64,000 bases of DNA, taken from a virus. The notes under the pieces are model-generated. The model saw only the letters and a program-made list of their open reading frames with translations, had not been told where the DNA came from and did no database searches. This document shows, in pieces, positions 32,338 to 41,800 of this stretch. The position numbers were made by a program, and so were the translations under genes. The stretch's first letter is position 1, and every line of letters starts with the position of its first letter. The stretch is from positions 1 to 64,000 of IMG/VR virus record IMGVR_UViG_3300031669_005479. One strand, 5' to 3'.

Positions 32338-32353
32338 GGTTTTAGGGCAAAAC
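32315..32353 (-). terminator. Terminator overlapping primase promoter
   Basis: GTTTTGCCC (32320-32328) and GGGCAAAAC (32345-32353) form a 9-bp stem; the T-tract follows at 32314-32319 on the minus strand. It ends the 32366-32917 gene. Confidence 0.75.
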
Positions 32354-32365
32354 TTTAAAATTATA

Positions 32366-32917
32366 TTAATACTTTCTATAACTATCTAAGAAAGGGAAAA
32401 AAACAATCAGTTTATTTAAAAATGCAACAGGATATATGATTAAATTAGGTGTATTTGTAGTGGGGTTAATTCCCATACTAAATAAAGCATCCTGTAATTC
32501 ACTAAATAGTTTAACAACGTTTGTCTTAACATCGCCATCATCAAGTATGCCAGTACCATTTTTAAATTTTCTTAATTCTTCATAAATTCTAAAATAATCT
32601 GCCTTAGTTAATTCAAGTTCTGCTGTAAGACTTTTATTTTTTTCTGTAAGCAATTCTAATTGTTCTTCAAGCCACTCAACGCCAACAACTTCTTGTTTAG
32701 TAGATTGTTCACTGGACGTTGTTATGATATTTTCCTTTTTATCTGGATTCAAATTAATATCCTGTAAAAGTTCATCAACCTTTGCTTTTGCCTTTAGTTT
32801 ACGTTCATCTTCGGCAGTATGTGATGGTTTAACCACATTAGTTACTACATTTTTTTTTATGGTGGTAGTTTTATTTGTTCCACCTTTTGCTAATTTTAAT
32901 AGTTTTTCTTTTGCCAT
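32366..32917 (-). CDS. Coiled-coil hypothetical protein (183 aa)
   Basis: A basic Lys/Thr-rich N-terminus, a Glu/Leu coiled coil (about 80-115) and a hydrophobic C-terminal segment (about 150-175) are visible. It starts two bases after the phosphoesterase gene. It could be a structural or replication accessory protein; no family is recognised. Confidence 0.6.
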   Translation of the reverse strand: MAKEKLLKLAKGGTNKTTTIKKNVVTNVVKPSHTAEDERKLKAKAKVDELLQDINLNPDKKENIITTSSEQSTKQEVVGVEWLEEQLELLTEKNKSLTAELELTKADYFRIYEELRKFKNGTGILDDGDVKTNVVKLFSELQDALFSMGINPTTNTPNLIIYPVAFLNKLIVFFPFLDSYRKY

Positions 32918-32919
32918 TT

Positions 32920-34395
32920 TTAATCAATTATTATGTTTGTATTTAAATGTGCAACCAATCCAAATTCATGATTCCATACAAACGCATCAGCTGCTTTCGT
33001 ACTTCCAACAAATCCTTTCTTATGATGCCATTCTTCCGTACCTGTGAGACTCGAAAGGTATCTAATTGTAACTCCAAGGTCTTCATTTAATTCTCTTGTC
33101 TTATTTAATTCATATTTAATATTACGCTTTCTATGTATATGACCTAAATGCCATTCATGAAATTTAGTTTCACTCCACATCGGTTTTGATTCGATATCCG
33201 TTGCCATTAACATTGGTAACGAACTTTCCTTTTCTTCACTTCCATGCGTAAGTCCCAACAATACATTACCAAAACGATAATATTTTCTTGGAGAAGCACC
33301 ATTATTAATATAAATCTGTGGGTCATTATTGAACCAAGCCTCTAAATATTTCCCCATATAATAGCTACGTTCAAAATCATGATTTCCAGGTATTACAACC
33401 ACATCAACAGGAACACCCATTTGTTTCAATAAATTAATTGCATCAACTAACAATCTAACACCAATATTAAATGTTTTTTGCCATCTAAGGTCTTCATCTT
33501 GCTGTGTGCCTTTTGTTGTAGTATTCAACAAATTATCACTGTTAAAAAAATCATTTCCAATTGGAAATAGTATTCGAGAGTATTGAAATCCACCTGCCCT
33601 ATACAAAAGTTTTGTAATTGAAGTTAAAAATCTTTCACGTGCAATTTTAGTATCATAATTTTCAAATGTTTCACCGCCCCATGCAAGTTTACCTATGTGT
33701 AAATCAAAAATGCTGATTTCAAGTAAATTATTTTCAACATCATCTGAAAGTTTACTTGGTATGTATTCAAGAACAGGTAAGGGTGGTTTATAATTTTTTA
33801 TCATATCGAGAAAAATTTCACCAACTTTTCTTTCCCTAACATCCATAACACTTTTCTCTAATCGTGCCTTAACTTGAAAATTTTGATATGTTCTTGCTTC
33901 TTCATTAATTATTGCAGTAACATCCCATTTATTTACTGTATAGTCCTTAACCTTCCATGTTTTAGTATCAACCTCACACACAGACAATAATTGGTCTAAT
34001 GTTTTTATATGATCGGCAGGATAATTTTTACCACTATTCCAATTAATTTCTGCGCTATTATCATTAACATTAAATGTAATTTGTTCGCCATTAGTTGATG
34101 GTGGAACATTACCACTTACATTCTCATTTGAATTTAAATTAGTGGTTTGAACTTCTGGTTTATTATATAATGAGATTGTGCTATTTGAAACATATCTACT
34201 ATATGCTGCATTAAATTGATTAAATTGCTCCGAATCCAACGTTCCATTATAATGTGACTCATAAGCCATTGCTTTAACATTTTTAACGTATGTGTCAGAA
34301 AATCCAGCTTTAACTGAGGCTTCCTTTACTGACATTTGATGTTTAATTGCATAGTCTATAATTTCAATTGCATTTTCAATTCGTTTACTTTTCAT
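32920..34395 (-). CDS. HTH domain fused to calcineurin-like metallophosphoesterase
   Basis: Residues 1-55 form a helix-turn-helix with VKEASVKAGFSDTYVKNV, like terminase small subunits or homeodomain-like modules. After a linker, a metallophosphoesterase begins near residue 228: FDLHIGK, GNDFF, IPGNHDFE, LTHGSEE and LGHIH. It may be a DNA- or RNA-end phosphatase or nuclease brought to DNA by the HTH. A host-type promoter lies upstream. Confidence 0.8.
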   Translation of the reverse strand: MKSKRIENAIEIIDYAIKHQMSVKEASVKAGFSDTYVKNVKAMAYESHYNGTLDSEQFNQFNAAYSRYVSNSTISLYNKPEVQTTNLNSNENVSGNVPPSTNGEQITFNVNDNSAEINWNSGKNYPADHIKTLDQLLSVCEVDTKTWKVKDYTVNKWDVTAIINEEARTYQNFQVKARLEKSVMDVRERKVGEIFLDMIKNYKPPLPVLEYIPSKLSDDVENNLLEISIFDLHIGKLAWGGETFENYDTKIARERFLTSITKLLYRAGGFQYSRILFPIGNDFFNSDNLLNTTTKGTQQDEDLRWQKTFNIGVRLLVDAINLLKQMGVPVDVVVIPGNHDFERSYYMGKYLEAWFNNDPQIYINNGASPRKYYRFGNVLLGLTHGSEEKESSLPMLMATDIESKPMWSETKFHEWHLGHIHRKRNIKYELNKTRELNEDLGVTIRYLSSLTGTEEWHHKKGFVGSTKAADAFVWNHEFGLVAHLNTNIIID

Positions 34396-34430
34396 ATTTA
34401 AATATTTAAATTAATGCTTTTAATTTTTGT

Positions 34431-34461
34431 CAAATCTATTACAAAAAACTTAAAAGCACAA
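34431..34461 (-). promoter_or_regulatory. Bacteroidota-type promoter
   Basis: On the minus strand TTG (34459-34461), 20 bases, TAGATTTG (34431-34438), 35 bases before ATG 34395. Confidence 0.65.
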
Positions 34462-34465
34462 GTGT

Positions 34466-34774
34466 TTATATAAATATATTACCGCTTTTTTTTAAATATT
34501 GTAGATTTTCCTCAATTTGTCTACATTCATTTTTAAAACTGATTTCATTACTGATTGACATATAAAACCATTCACCTTCTTTACGAAGATATGAATATCG
34601 CTGCTGCAATGCTTTTTCAATTTGATATGCAAATTCTGATTGATAAACTTCAACCAACCTTAACTTAGAGGAGTTTCCAGTTTGCAGTTGTGCTACACGT
34701 TTATTAGGATGCTTTGACACACCAATTTTATAATTACTATTTACTAAAGACTGAATTAAATAAACATATTTCAT
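34466..34774 (-). CDS. GIY-YIG nuclease-like (T5orf172/MUG113 type)
   Basis: The YVYLIQS and YKIGVSKHPNKRVAQLQTGN motifs, an internal IEKALQQR helix and GEWFYM match small GIY-YIG proteins of the T5orf172/MUG113 type. These are free-standing endonuclease-like proteins of mobile or phage genomes. Its start overlaps the RuvC-like gene stop (ATGA). It may be a homing or DNA-processing nuclease. Confidence 0.75.
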   Translation of the reverse strand: MKYVYLIQSLVNSNYKIGVSKHPNKRVAQLQTGNSSKLRLVEVYQSEFAYQIEKALQQRYSYLRKEGEWFYMSISNEISFKNECRQIEENLQYLKKSGNIFI

Positions 34775-35382
34775 TTAATGATTCCCAACTGTTTTAAACC
34801 TGCAACACCTACAGTATAAGCATCCGACATATCATAGCACATATCTTTTGGCTCATTACTATTTTTTTTATAAAACCATTCAATTTGTGGCTCTAGTTCG
34901 CAGACTTTTTTCCAAATATACAACTTTTTTTTGTCACGATACTCAGGTGGGAACGATAATGTTTCGACAATTTCACCTTTTTTAACACTACTACTAACCA
35001 ATTCTGTGCAAAATAGCCTACGTGAATTATAAACACTAATTTTTTTTGGGTAAATACCAAATGTCGTATATAAAATATATCTACATATACCATTAAATCC
35101 AAATAGCAATGATACGGTATTTGAATTATTACTTCCACCAAGCGGTTCTTCTACTATGATATGAACGATTTCTCCATTAAGTTCGTTTAAAATATGTTCC
35201 TTATATTCATTAACATATTTTCTAAAAATTTCTGCCTTATGAATATCCCTATCCTCAGCAGGCACGTTTTTATCAGTTTTTAATTCAAGATGTTTAAGTT
35301 CAATAAGTTTTCCATTACTATCCCACAACGCACTTCCAATATTTGTGGTACTAATATCTAATGACCAAATATATTTTTCCAT
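34771..35382 (-). CDS. RuvC-like Holliday-junction nuclease
   Basis: RNase H-fold acidic residues appear in order: SLDISTTNIG (residue 8), IIVEEPLGG near 75 and CYDMSDAYTVG near 185. It also carries an SRRLF basic helix. The layout matches RuvC-like resolvases of phages, which cut recombination or packaging junctions. Coupled to the GIY-YIG gene by ATGA. Confidence 0.72.
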   Translation of the reverse strand: MEKYIWSLDISTTNIGSALWDSNGKLIELKHLELKTDKNVPAEDRDIHKAEIFRKYVNEYKEHILNELNGEIVHIIVEEPLGGSNNSNTVSLLFGFNGICRYILYTTFGIYPKKISVYNSRRLFCTELVSSSVKKGEIVETLSFPPEYRDKKKLYIWKKVCELEPQIEWFYKKNSNEPKDMCYDMSDAYTVGVAGLKQLGIIK

Positions 35383-35391
35383 AACTATATC

Positions 35392-35601
35392 TTATTTATA
35401 ATTCAAATGATTTTCTTTAATCTCATCAACCATTTTCTGAATTGTTTTTGGATTATCTAGGTATAGTCTAATTAGGTCTTCAATAACACCACCAATTTTC
35501 AAACTTCTTCCCTTACAAAATAGTTTAAATTTGTTATGTAATTCACCTTCAATTATAATAGACTTTGGCTTAGTCTCACTCAAAATAAGTATATCTTTCA
35601 T
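35392..35601 (-). CDS. Ribbon-helix-helix-like protein (69 aa)
   Basis: A short strand SIIIEGEL is followed by two helices (LHNKFKLFCKGR and KIGGVIEDLIRLYL), the ribbon-helix-helix pattern of small DNA-binding regulators. It lies nine bases upstream of the RuvC-like gene on the same strand. A repressor or antitoxin-like role is possible. Confidence 0.55.
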   Translation of the reverse strand: MKDILILSETKPKSIIIEGELHNKFKLFCKGRSLKIGGVIEDLIRLYLDNPKTIQKMVDEIKENHLNYK

Positions 35602-35632
35602 AATTTATCATAAATTTAATTTCATAATTTAT

Positions 35633-35641
35633 AATAAATAC
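35633..35641 (-). promoter_or_regulatory. GTATTTATT late-type motif
   Basis: The minus strand reads GTATTTATT 31 bases before ATG 35601. Confidence 0.45.
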
Positions 35642-35680
35642 TAAGAAATTATAAAAAAATATAAAAATTTTATATTTTAA

Positions 35681-36412
35681 TTAAAAATCAATTGCAAACA
35701 ATATTGTTCTTGAAATTGTTGAGTCTTTGGGTACTGGATCATTTAATTTACCAATTGCAACTAAATTTTTATTACTATCGTATATTCCAACTTCAGTTAT
35801 ATATACTTTCGAAACGCCATCCCAAGTTGAATTAGTTGTAGAATTAAATTCATTTAATGGCAAATTAATTGAAAGGTCTGTAGTATATACGTCTGCCTTA
35901 ATATCAGCGGTAACATTGCCAAAAAAATACGTTTCATCTCCAAAAGATAGTTGTTCTAGTTGACTCGATGATGGATAATTTAAATAATCCAAAGCATAAT
36001 TTAAATAACTATCATAGTTATTTAATGGAACCTTAAATACTACACTAACCAGTTGACTAGCAGTCAAGAATCCAATACCACTATATCCAACAACCTGATT
36101 TGTAACATCATAATATTTCCATGCACCAGAAATAGGATTAACTAATGAAATATCAGTATTTCCACTATTAACAACCTGAATAATAATATATATTCTATGT
36201 GCAGTAAAACCTGTGCCATTATTCAAATCATCACCTAAAAATTTAAATTCATTTACATTTTGAAAATTCACACGAACTTCTTGTATTGCCAAATTATCCG
36301 TTTGAATTTGCATTTTATTAATATAATTACAATGAATTGCTTGTCCATATCCTGCAGTATTCCCTGTTGGAACTAATGCGTATGTTGTAAAAATTGTATA
36401 ATTACTCATCAT
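35681..36412 (-). CDS. Tail-region structural protein (243 aa)
   Basis: The start is set at ATG 36412 (MMSNYTIF), eight bases after the 36420 gene; a reading to 36502 would overlap that gene. The protein is beta-rich with Gly/Asn/Thr loops and ends in an SRTILFAIDF strand. No enzyme motif is seen. Its place after the 435-aa tail protein suggests a fibre or baseplate attachment role. Confidence 0.6.
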   Translation of the reverse strand: MMSNYTIFTTYALVPTGNTAGYGQAIHCNYINKMQIQTDNLAIQEVRVNFQNVNEFKFLGDDLNNGTGFTAHRIYIIIQVVNSGNTDISLVNPISGAWKYYDVTNQVVGYSGIGFLTASQLVSVVFKVPLNNYDSYLNYALDYLNYPSSSQLEQLSFGDETYFFGNVTADIKADVYTTDLSINLPLNEFNSTTNSTWDGVSKVYITEVGIYDSNKNLVAIGKLNDPVPKDSTISRTILFAIDF

Positions 36413-36419
36413 GTTTTTT

Positions 36420-37727
36420 TTAACTTCCAATACTATAATTAGGTAATGTCCAAGACCTATTTGACTTATATGACATTGCAAATAACAATTCTTGGTCTTC
36501 AATTACAAATAATTTCAAATCTGGAAATACTTTACCAACAACAATTCCTGATGGGTCTGTTAAGTTATAATATACCGTATTAAGTGATTTAGTTGCACCA
36601 GTCAATAATTTAGAACTACCGCTTGCAACCAATGTAACACCTAATGTATTGCCTGTTGATCTATGATACATTATTGTTGGTATTTCTAATTTGGGCATTT
36701 TATTATCTGGAATGCTAACCAAAAATCCTTCGGCATATACATTTGCTGGTGAATTATTGGTATAATGAATTACGCCTAATTTTTTATAAATAGGTGCTTG
36801 ATTCTGTATATAAGATACAAAACCACCAAATGCGATATTTTTAAATTGTGTATATTTTAGATTTCCAGCACCAATACCAGCAATTTCTTCAGTATATATT
36901 ATAGACATATTCCAAAATGGAAATACTACTGTCGGGCATTGACTATTTTGTAAAAACGAAATTACACTTTCATCAAGATATTCTGTTGGTGTCATACTGC
37001 TTATTGTCGCACCACTAAAATTAATGTGATTATAATAAATCATTGCACCTGCATATACTGAACCAGACACTCCTAATCCACTAAAGTCTGGCAGATTTCT
37101 ATCAACACTAACATTTATACCACTTCCAGATAATCTACCGCTACCATTTATTGATGTAATTTTATACCAAAGATTTGGTGTTGGATAATTTTTATTTACA
37201 TCATACCCTGTTGTATCACCAGAATTTGTCCACCTAATAAATAACAAATCACCAACTTCTGGCTCATTTACATTTGCACCATATGTTGGTGCTTGCAACA
37301 GAGTAAGTGATAACCCTCCGCTAACACCACTGACTTGAACCATTGCATCTGGCTGCTTCACATGATTGCTATCGGTAATAAAAGTAACTCCACTATCGGT
37401 AAAAAATCCAAGAGAACCTATTGAATTTTGAACAACATAGGATGTTGTTGGTATTGTAGCCATTTGGTTATACGAATCACCAGATAAATTTCTTGGAATA
37501 AATGATATTATGTTTGGATTTTTATCTATTGGTCTTAATATGTTAGCATTGAATGCAGTATAACCCGAAGAATCAACATGTGCATCAGCATTAAATTTAT
37601 AATCAATTTCACTATCTCCAAGTGCATAATAACTAAAATTTAACAAACCTTGTGATAGTAAATTTCTACCATATGATGTTAATTTTATATTAATTACAAC
37701 TGGGTCGTTTTTACTTATAAATGACAT
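36420..37727 (-). CDS. Tail/baseplate structural protein (435 aa)
   Basis: The N-terminus (LTSYGRNLLSQGLLNFSYYALGDSEIDY) resembles the start of tail or baseplate proteins in T4-type phages. The rest is beta-rich and glycine/serine-rich with repeated SGxSG turns. A GTATTTATT motif lies 15 bases upstream. Confidence 0.65.
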   Translation of the reverse strand: MSFISKNDPVVINIKLTSYGRNLLSQGLLNFSYYALGDSEIDYKFNADAHVDSSGYTAFNANILRPIDKNPNIISFIPRNLSGDSYNQMATIPTTSYVVQNSIGSLGFFTDSGVTFITDSNHVKQPDAMVQVSGVSGGLSLTLLQAPTYGANVNEPEVGDLLFIRWTNSGDTTGYDVNKNYPTPNLWYKITSINGSGRLSGSGINVSVDRNLPDFSGLGVSGSVYAGAMIYYNHINFSGATISSMTPTEYLDESVISFLQNSQCPTVVFPFWNMSIIYTEEIAGIGAGNLKYTQFKNIAFGGFVSYIQNQAPIYKKLGVIHYTNNSPANVYAEGFLVSIPDNKMPKLEIPTIMYHRSTGNTLGVTLVASGSSKLLTGATKSLNTVYYNLTDPSGIVVGKVFPDLKLFVIEDQELLFAMSYKSNRSWTLPNYSIGS

Positions 37728-37741
37728 TTTTTTCTCTTTAG

Positions 37742-37750
37742 AATAAATAC
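37742..37750 (-). promoter_or_regulatory. GTATTTATT late-type motif
   Basis: The minus strand reads GTATTTATT 14 bases before ATG 37727. Confidence 0.55.
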
Positions 37751-37783
37751 AGTTAAATTTATTTTATTACAATTTTATTCAAT

Positions 37784-38785
37784 TTACAACGGATTTCCAT
37801 TCACAATAGAAATTAAATTACAATTATTTGTTGGTGATATGCTTGAAAGAATATTTGAACTACTAGTTGTTGAAGTCAACTGAAGCGTTGAGGAAATTGT
37901 TGATGGACATAAACTAGAACATGCAACCTGATTATAGTAGCAAATACAATCACCACAATTCATTGTAAAACTTCCTGAATATGTTTGTGTTACTAAATCT
38001 GTATTATATGTTGCAATCGAAACAAATGATGCACAACCACTTGGTTTACAATAGATAATTGTCGATCTTTCACCATGTGAACCTAAATTATTTGATGGAT
38101 ATTTAAAATGATTTACACTATAGTCAACAGTAATTGATTGTCCAGCAGTTGTCAATAATGGCGATATTATGACATTACCACCACTACAAACACTTGAGAT
38201 GGATGTTGTATCATCATAAAATGTTTGATTTAGTAAAACAACTTCATTAATCGCAGGTATTTGAGCAGTTATTGCAGTTTTTATTGTGCCATATCCAACA
38301 CCGATTGCATTTCTAGCGAATGCTCGATACCACGTATTAGTATTTGCTGGAAGACTTGTTGCAGAAAAAGCAAATGTGGTTCCAGTCGTAATGTCAGTAT
38401 TATTGCTAACTTTTAAAACGCTTGAACCAATATTTGTGTAGACAAGCGTTGAATTTGTATTATATGAAAGATACTTCGTATATAATATGCCATATTCTAG
38501 TATTGGTAATATGCCATTTTTATTTGTAATCATATTACCAGTTACATAATATGATGACGTTGTTGGTGTATTAGCAATACCAGTTGAAACACTGGCTATA
38601 TTCATCGGTGGTGCACCTGTAGTGCCAGTTAAAACATTACCATAATATGAAATACCGTCAACAATAAAATATGATTGATATTCGTATATTGCACCTGCAG
38701 TTAAACCAGTTATGTTCCACGTATAACTATCACTAGCAAGTGGACCAGCATTTAATGGTGTAGGTATGAAAGGATTTGTTGGCAT
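37784..38785 (-). CDS. Tail fibre-like protein with FN3-like and Cys-rich C-terminal domains (333 aa)
   Basis: Residues about 18-55 (SYTWNITGLTAGAIYEYQSYFIVDG) and 95-165 look like fibronectin-III-type strands. The C-terminal 150 residues are Cys-rich and resemble the end of the neighbouring 1460-aa protein (an AG-x-S strand, then paired cysteines). This makes it a candidate receptor-binding tip. It lies 41 bases after that larger gene. Confidence 0.6.
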   Translation of the reverse strand: MPTNPFIPTPLNAGPLASDSYTWNITGLTAGAIYEYQSYFIVDGISYYGNVLTGTTGAPPMNIASVSTGIANTPTTSSYYVTGNMITNKNGILPILEYGILYTKYLSYNTNSTLVYTNIGSSVLKVSNNTDITTGTTFAFSATSLPANTNTWYRAFARNAIGVGYGTIKTAITAQIPAINEVVLLNQTFYDDTTSISSVCSGGNVIISPLLTTAGQSITVDYSVNHFKYPSNNLGSHGERSTIIYCKPSGCASFVSIATYNTDLVTQTYSGSFTMNCGDCICYYNQVACSSLCPSTISSTLQLTSTTSSSNILSSISPTNNCNLISIVNGNPL

Positions 38786-38826
38786 TTTTTACTATTTTAC
38801 TATTTAAATTATTATTTTATTTGGCA

Positions 38827-41800
38827 TTACGTATACTGCATACACAAACTATTTAATCCACCTAATGTAAATTGGCCAACATTATTAGTAATGTTTGAAA
38901 TACTTACACATGAGAGTGACTGATTTGTTGTAGGATATGCAGCTACTGTGCATACCATTACGTTCCAGCAATGATTTACATAATCATTATATGTAATTAA
39001 TTTAGTACCAAATGTTCCAGTTAAGTTACATGCATTTACTCCTGTATATGCACAACTATAAACTACAGTATTTCCACATTTAACCTCTGCGCAGATTTTT
39101 GAAGTATTCGTTGCAAATGGCTTACACATATGATAGTTAAATGTAGCATAGAAAGATTCGCCTGCTGTCATTTCGGGTGCTAATATCACACCACAATTAC
39201 TACCGCTTAAACATGTTGGATAATCTGGATATGTTGGATATCCAGTGCAACCAGAGAGTATTACCTGCTTTTGATAAAGCGGATTGCCTAACTGATTAAT
39301 TGTAACACATTTTGGTGTGCCAACTAATGGTGAATATTTAACCACACCCGATCTAGCCAAGCCAGAATTTGCAGCAATTGTGAGATTATTAACAGTTCCT
39401 AATGGAGATGGTGCGACTGATATCGATGGTGTTATCCAACTAGTATTTCCACTAGTTGTATACGTATCCCATGTTGGTCCATATATTGTTACTGGACATG
39501 TAGTACCCGCAGATGAGATGCTCGAATATGTTGTTGGTGTTATTGTAATATCTGGAGTACCAACACATCTATATTGCATGCCATACCAAGCAATATCTGA
39601 ATATCTTTGAATATCCTTACCACCTGTTCCAATCAGTGAAGTGGAACTATATGATGTATTTTGAACTGTATGACCAGATGGAACGGGAAGTACTGAAGTT
39701 AGTGTTTTCAATAACAGCGTATTGCCTGTCGCAGATACAGTATCTGCAATAACAATTGCTCTATATTCGTAAGTAGTATCTTCGGTTAATCCAGTTATGG
39801 ATAAATTATATGCATCAGTATAACCATCAATTAGTGGATATTGTGTCCACGTAGTTGCACCTAATATTCTGTATTGCATACCATATTGTGTTAATTGTTC
39901 GTAACCAACAATATTTTCGCCACCAATATTTAGTAATGAACCAATTCCCGCACTACCAGCAACAGTATCGACAGATATGTTAGATAATTTTTGTGGAATA
40001 ACAAACATGCTACCATCATCACCAAAATACTGCAACGTAGTTCTTTCATTTAAATTACCAGCCTCAATATTGTCATAGGTAACTAATGGTGTTGAGTATA
40101 CTACACCAGAAACATTAACACCTCTTTTATATGTAAACTTTTGTTTTGTGAATATGCTATTTCTAATTAATAGTCCACCCTTTCTTACAATAATCGTTGC
40201 AGACAATAACTGGTCAACAAATCTTTGAAAAAATGCATTATACTTACTTAAAAATGGATATAAATTTTCAAATGTGTATCCATTTGAATGTAATGTATCA
40301 CCAGTCGGAAGTAAACTTCTCTGCATATACAATTCATATATTTTTAATATTGTTGGATACCAACCACCATTGAAGTTTGAAATTGTTTTTCTGTTTCTAG
40401 CATTCACCATTTTTCTCTGAACTAAATCAAGAAATTCGAGAAAAGATAAATTACTAATATCACCAATGCCAAAATCATCTGAAATTGCTGGAGTAAATAC
40501 TGAATTACCTCCAACTAGATAGTAAACACTAATAACTGTACCATATCTAAGTCCTTTTGGCAAGAACACTTCAAATGGGTTCATTACATTGATATCGTAA
40601 TCTCTATATGGTTCTAATGCAATACCATCAACTAAAAATTTAATATCCTCTGTTTTACTTGCTTTATAGTTAAGTTTATATACGTATTTATTTGCACTAT
40701 TATTAAAATATATTTTACTTGTATTAAAACTATCGATTCGCACAATTTCACTTCTTAAATTAATGTCATTGCTACCTGCAACTTGCACATACGCAACCTG
40801 TATTTCAGGATTTGTCGAAAGAAATGAAATTACATCTGGATTCTGTATTATAATTTGGCTAGAATCGACTGAATTATTAGGGTCTAAGATATAATCCGCA
40901 TTAAATTGGGAACTACCTTTAGTAAGTGCAATACCATTAATTGTTAACTGTAAATCACCACGAGGATAACTTGGTAATGGAATTGCTGTACCAGAAGGAT
41001 TTGATTTAATTCGAGTCACTATATATTGAACAGTAATCCCTGTTACTGGTTGAGTGCCACCAGTATATATTAAGGTTGCTTGAATAACATCACGTCTATT
41101 TCCACTAGTTGTTGCATTTTCAGTAAGCAAAGTAAATTGATTTCCAGTTACACTGTAATCGGCATTTGTTAAAGTATTACCCGTAGCACCTGTTTTAGGT
41201 GCATTTAATAAAATTCCATTATATCGAACCTCAAAATCACCCTGAATTTCATTAACGGTATATGGCAAAGTAAATGTATTTTGTTGACCAGTATAGTTTA
41301 AAGAAACGTTAACATATGAATATGGCAATGTATAGCCACTATTATTCGCTTTATAGTCTTCCTGAATATATTTATAAACATCATATTCAATACCACGAGC
41401 AGTATCTAATGCAATATCAACCTCTTTTGTATTGATGACCAATTTACTGTCTTCTTGGTAATATTGTGGAGTTGTATCATCAACCCTAATCGTCTCACCT
41501 GCACGAATCCAAGATTTTTTGTTATCAACGGTTGCAGATAACTTAAATCCTGCCATTCGAAATACATCAAGATATCTTTGGCCACTATCACTATTACCAG
41601 AAATTTGAAAATAAAAATTATTCGTTTCTAACGGTGCAACAGGATATCCACTTGTATCATATGGTAATGAGTTTGTTGGAAAATCTTGTTGGGCGAAAGG
41701 AACTGTATTTGGATTAATTTTACCTTCTACAGTATATACATATTCTGTGATATTGATAAATGGTTCTGGTATTCCAATCAGCAAAAACATCGATTTAATT

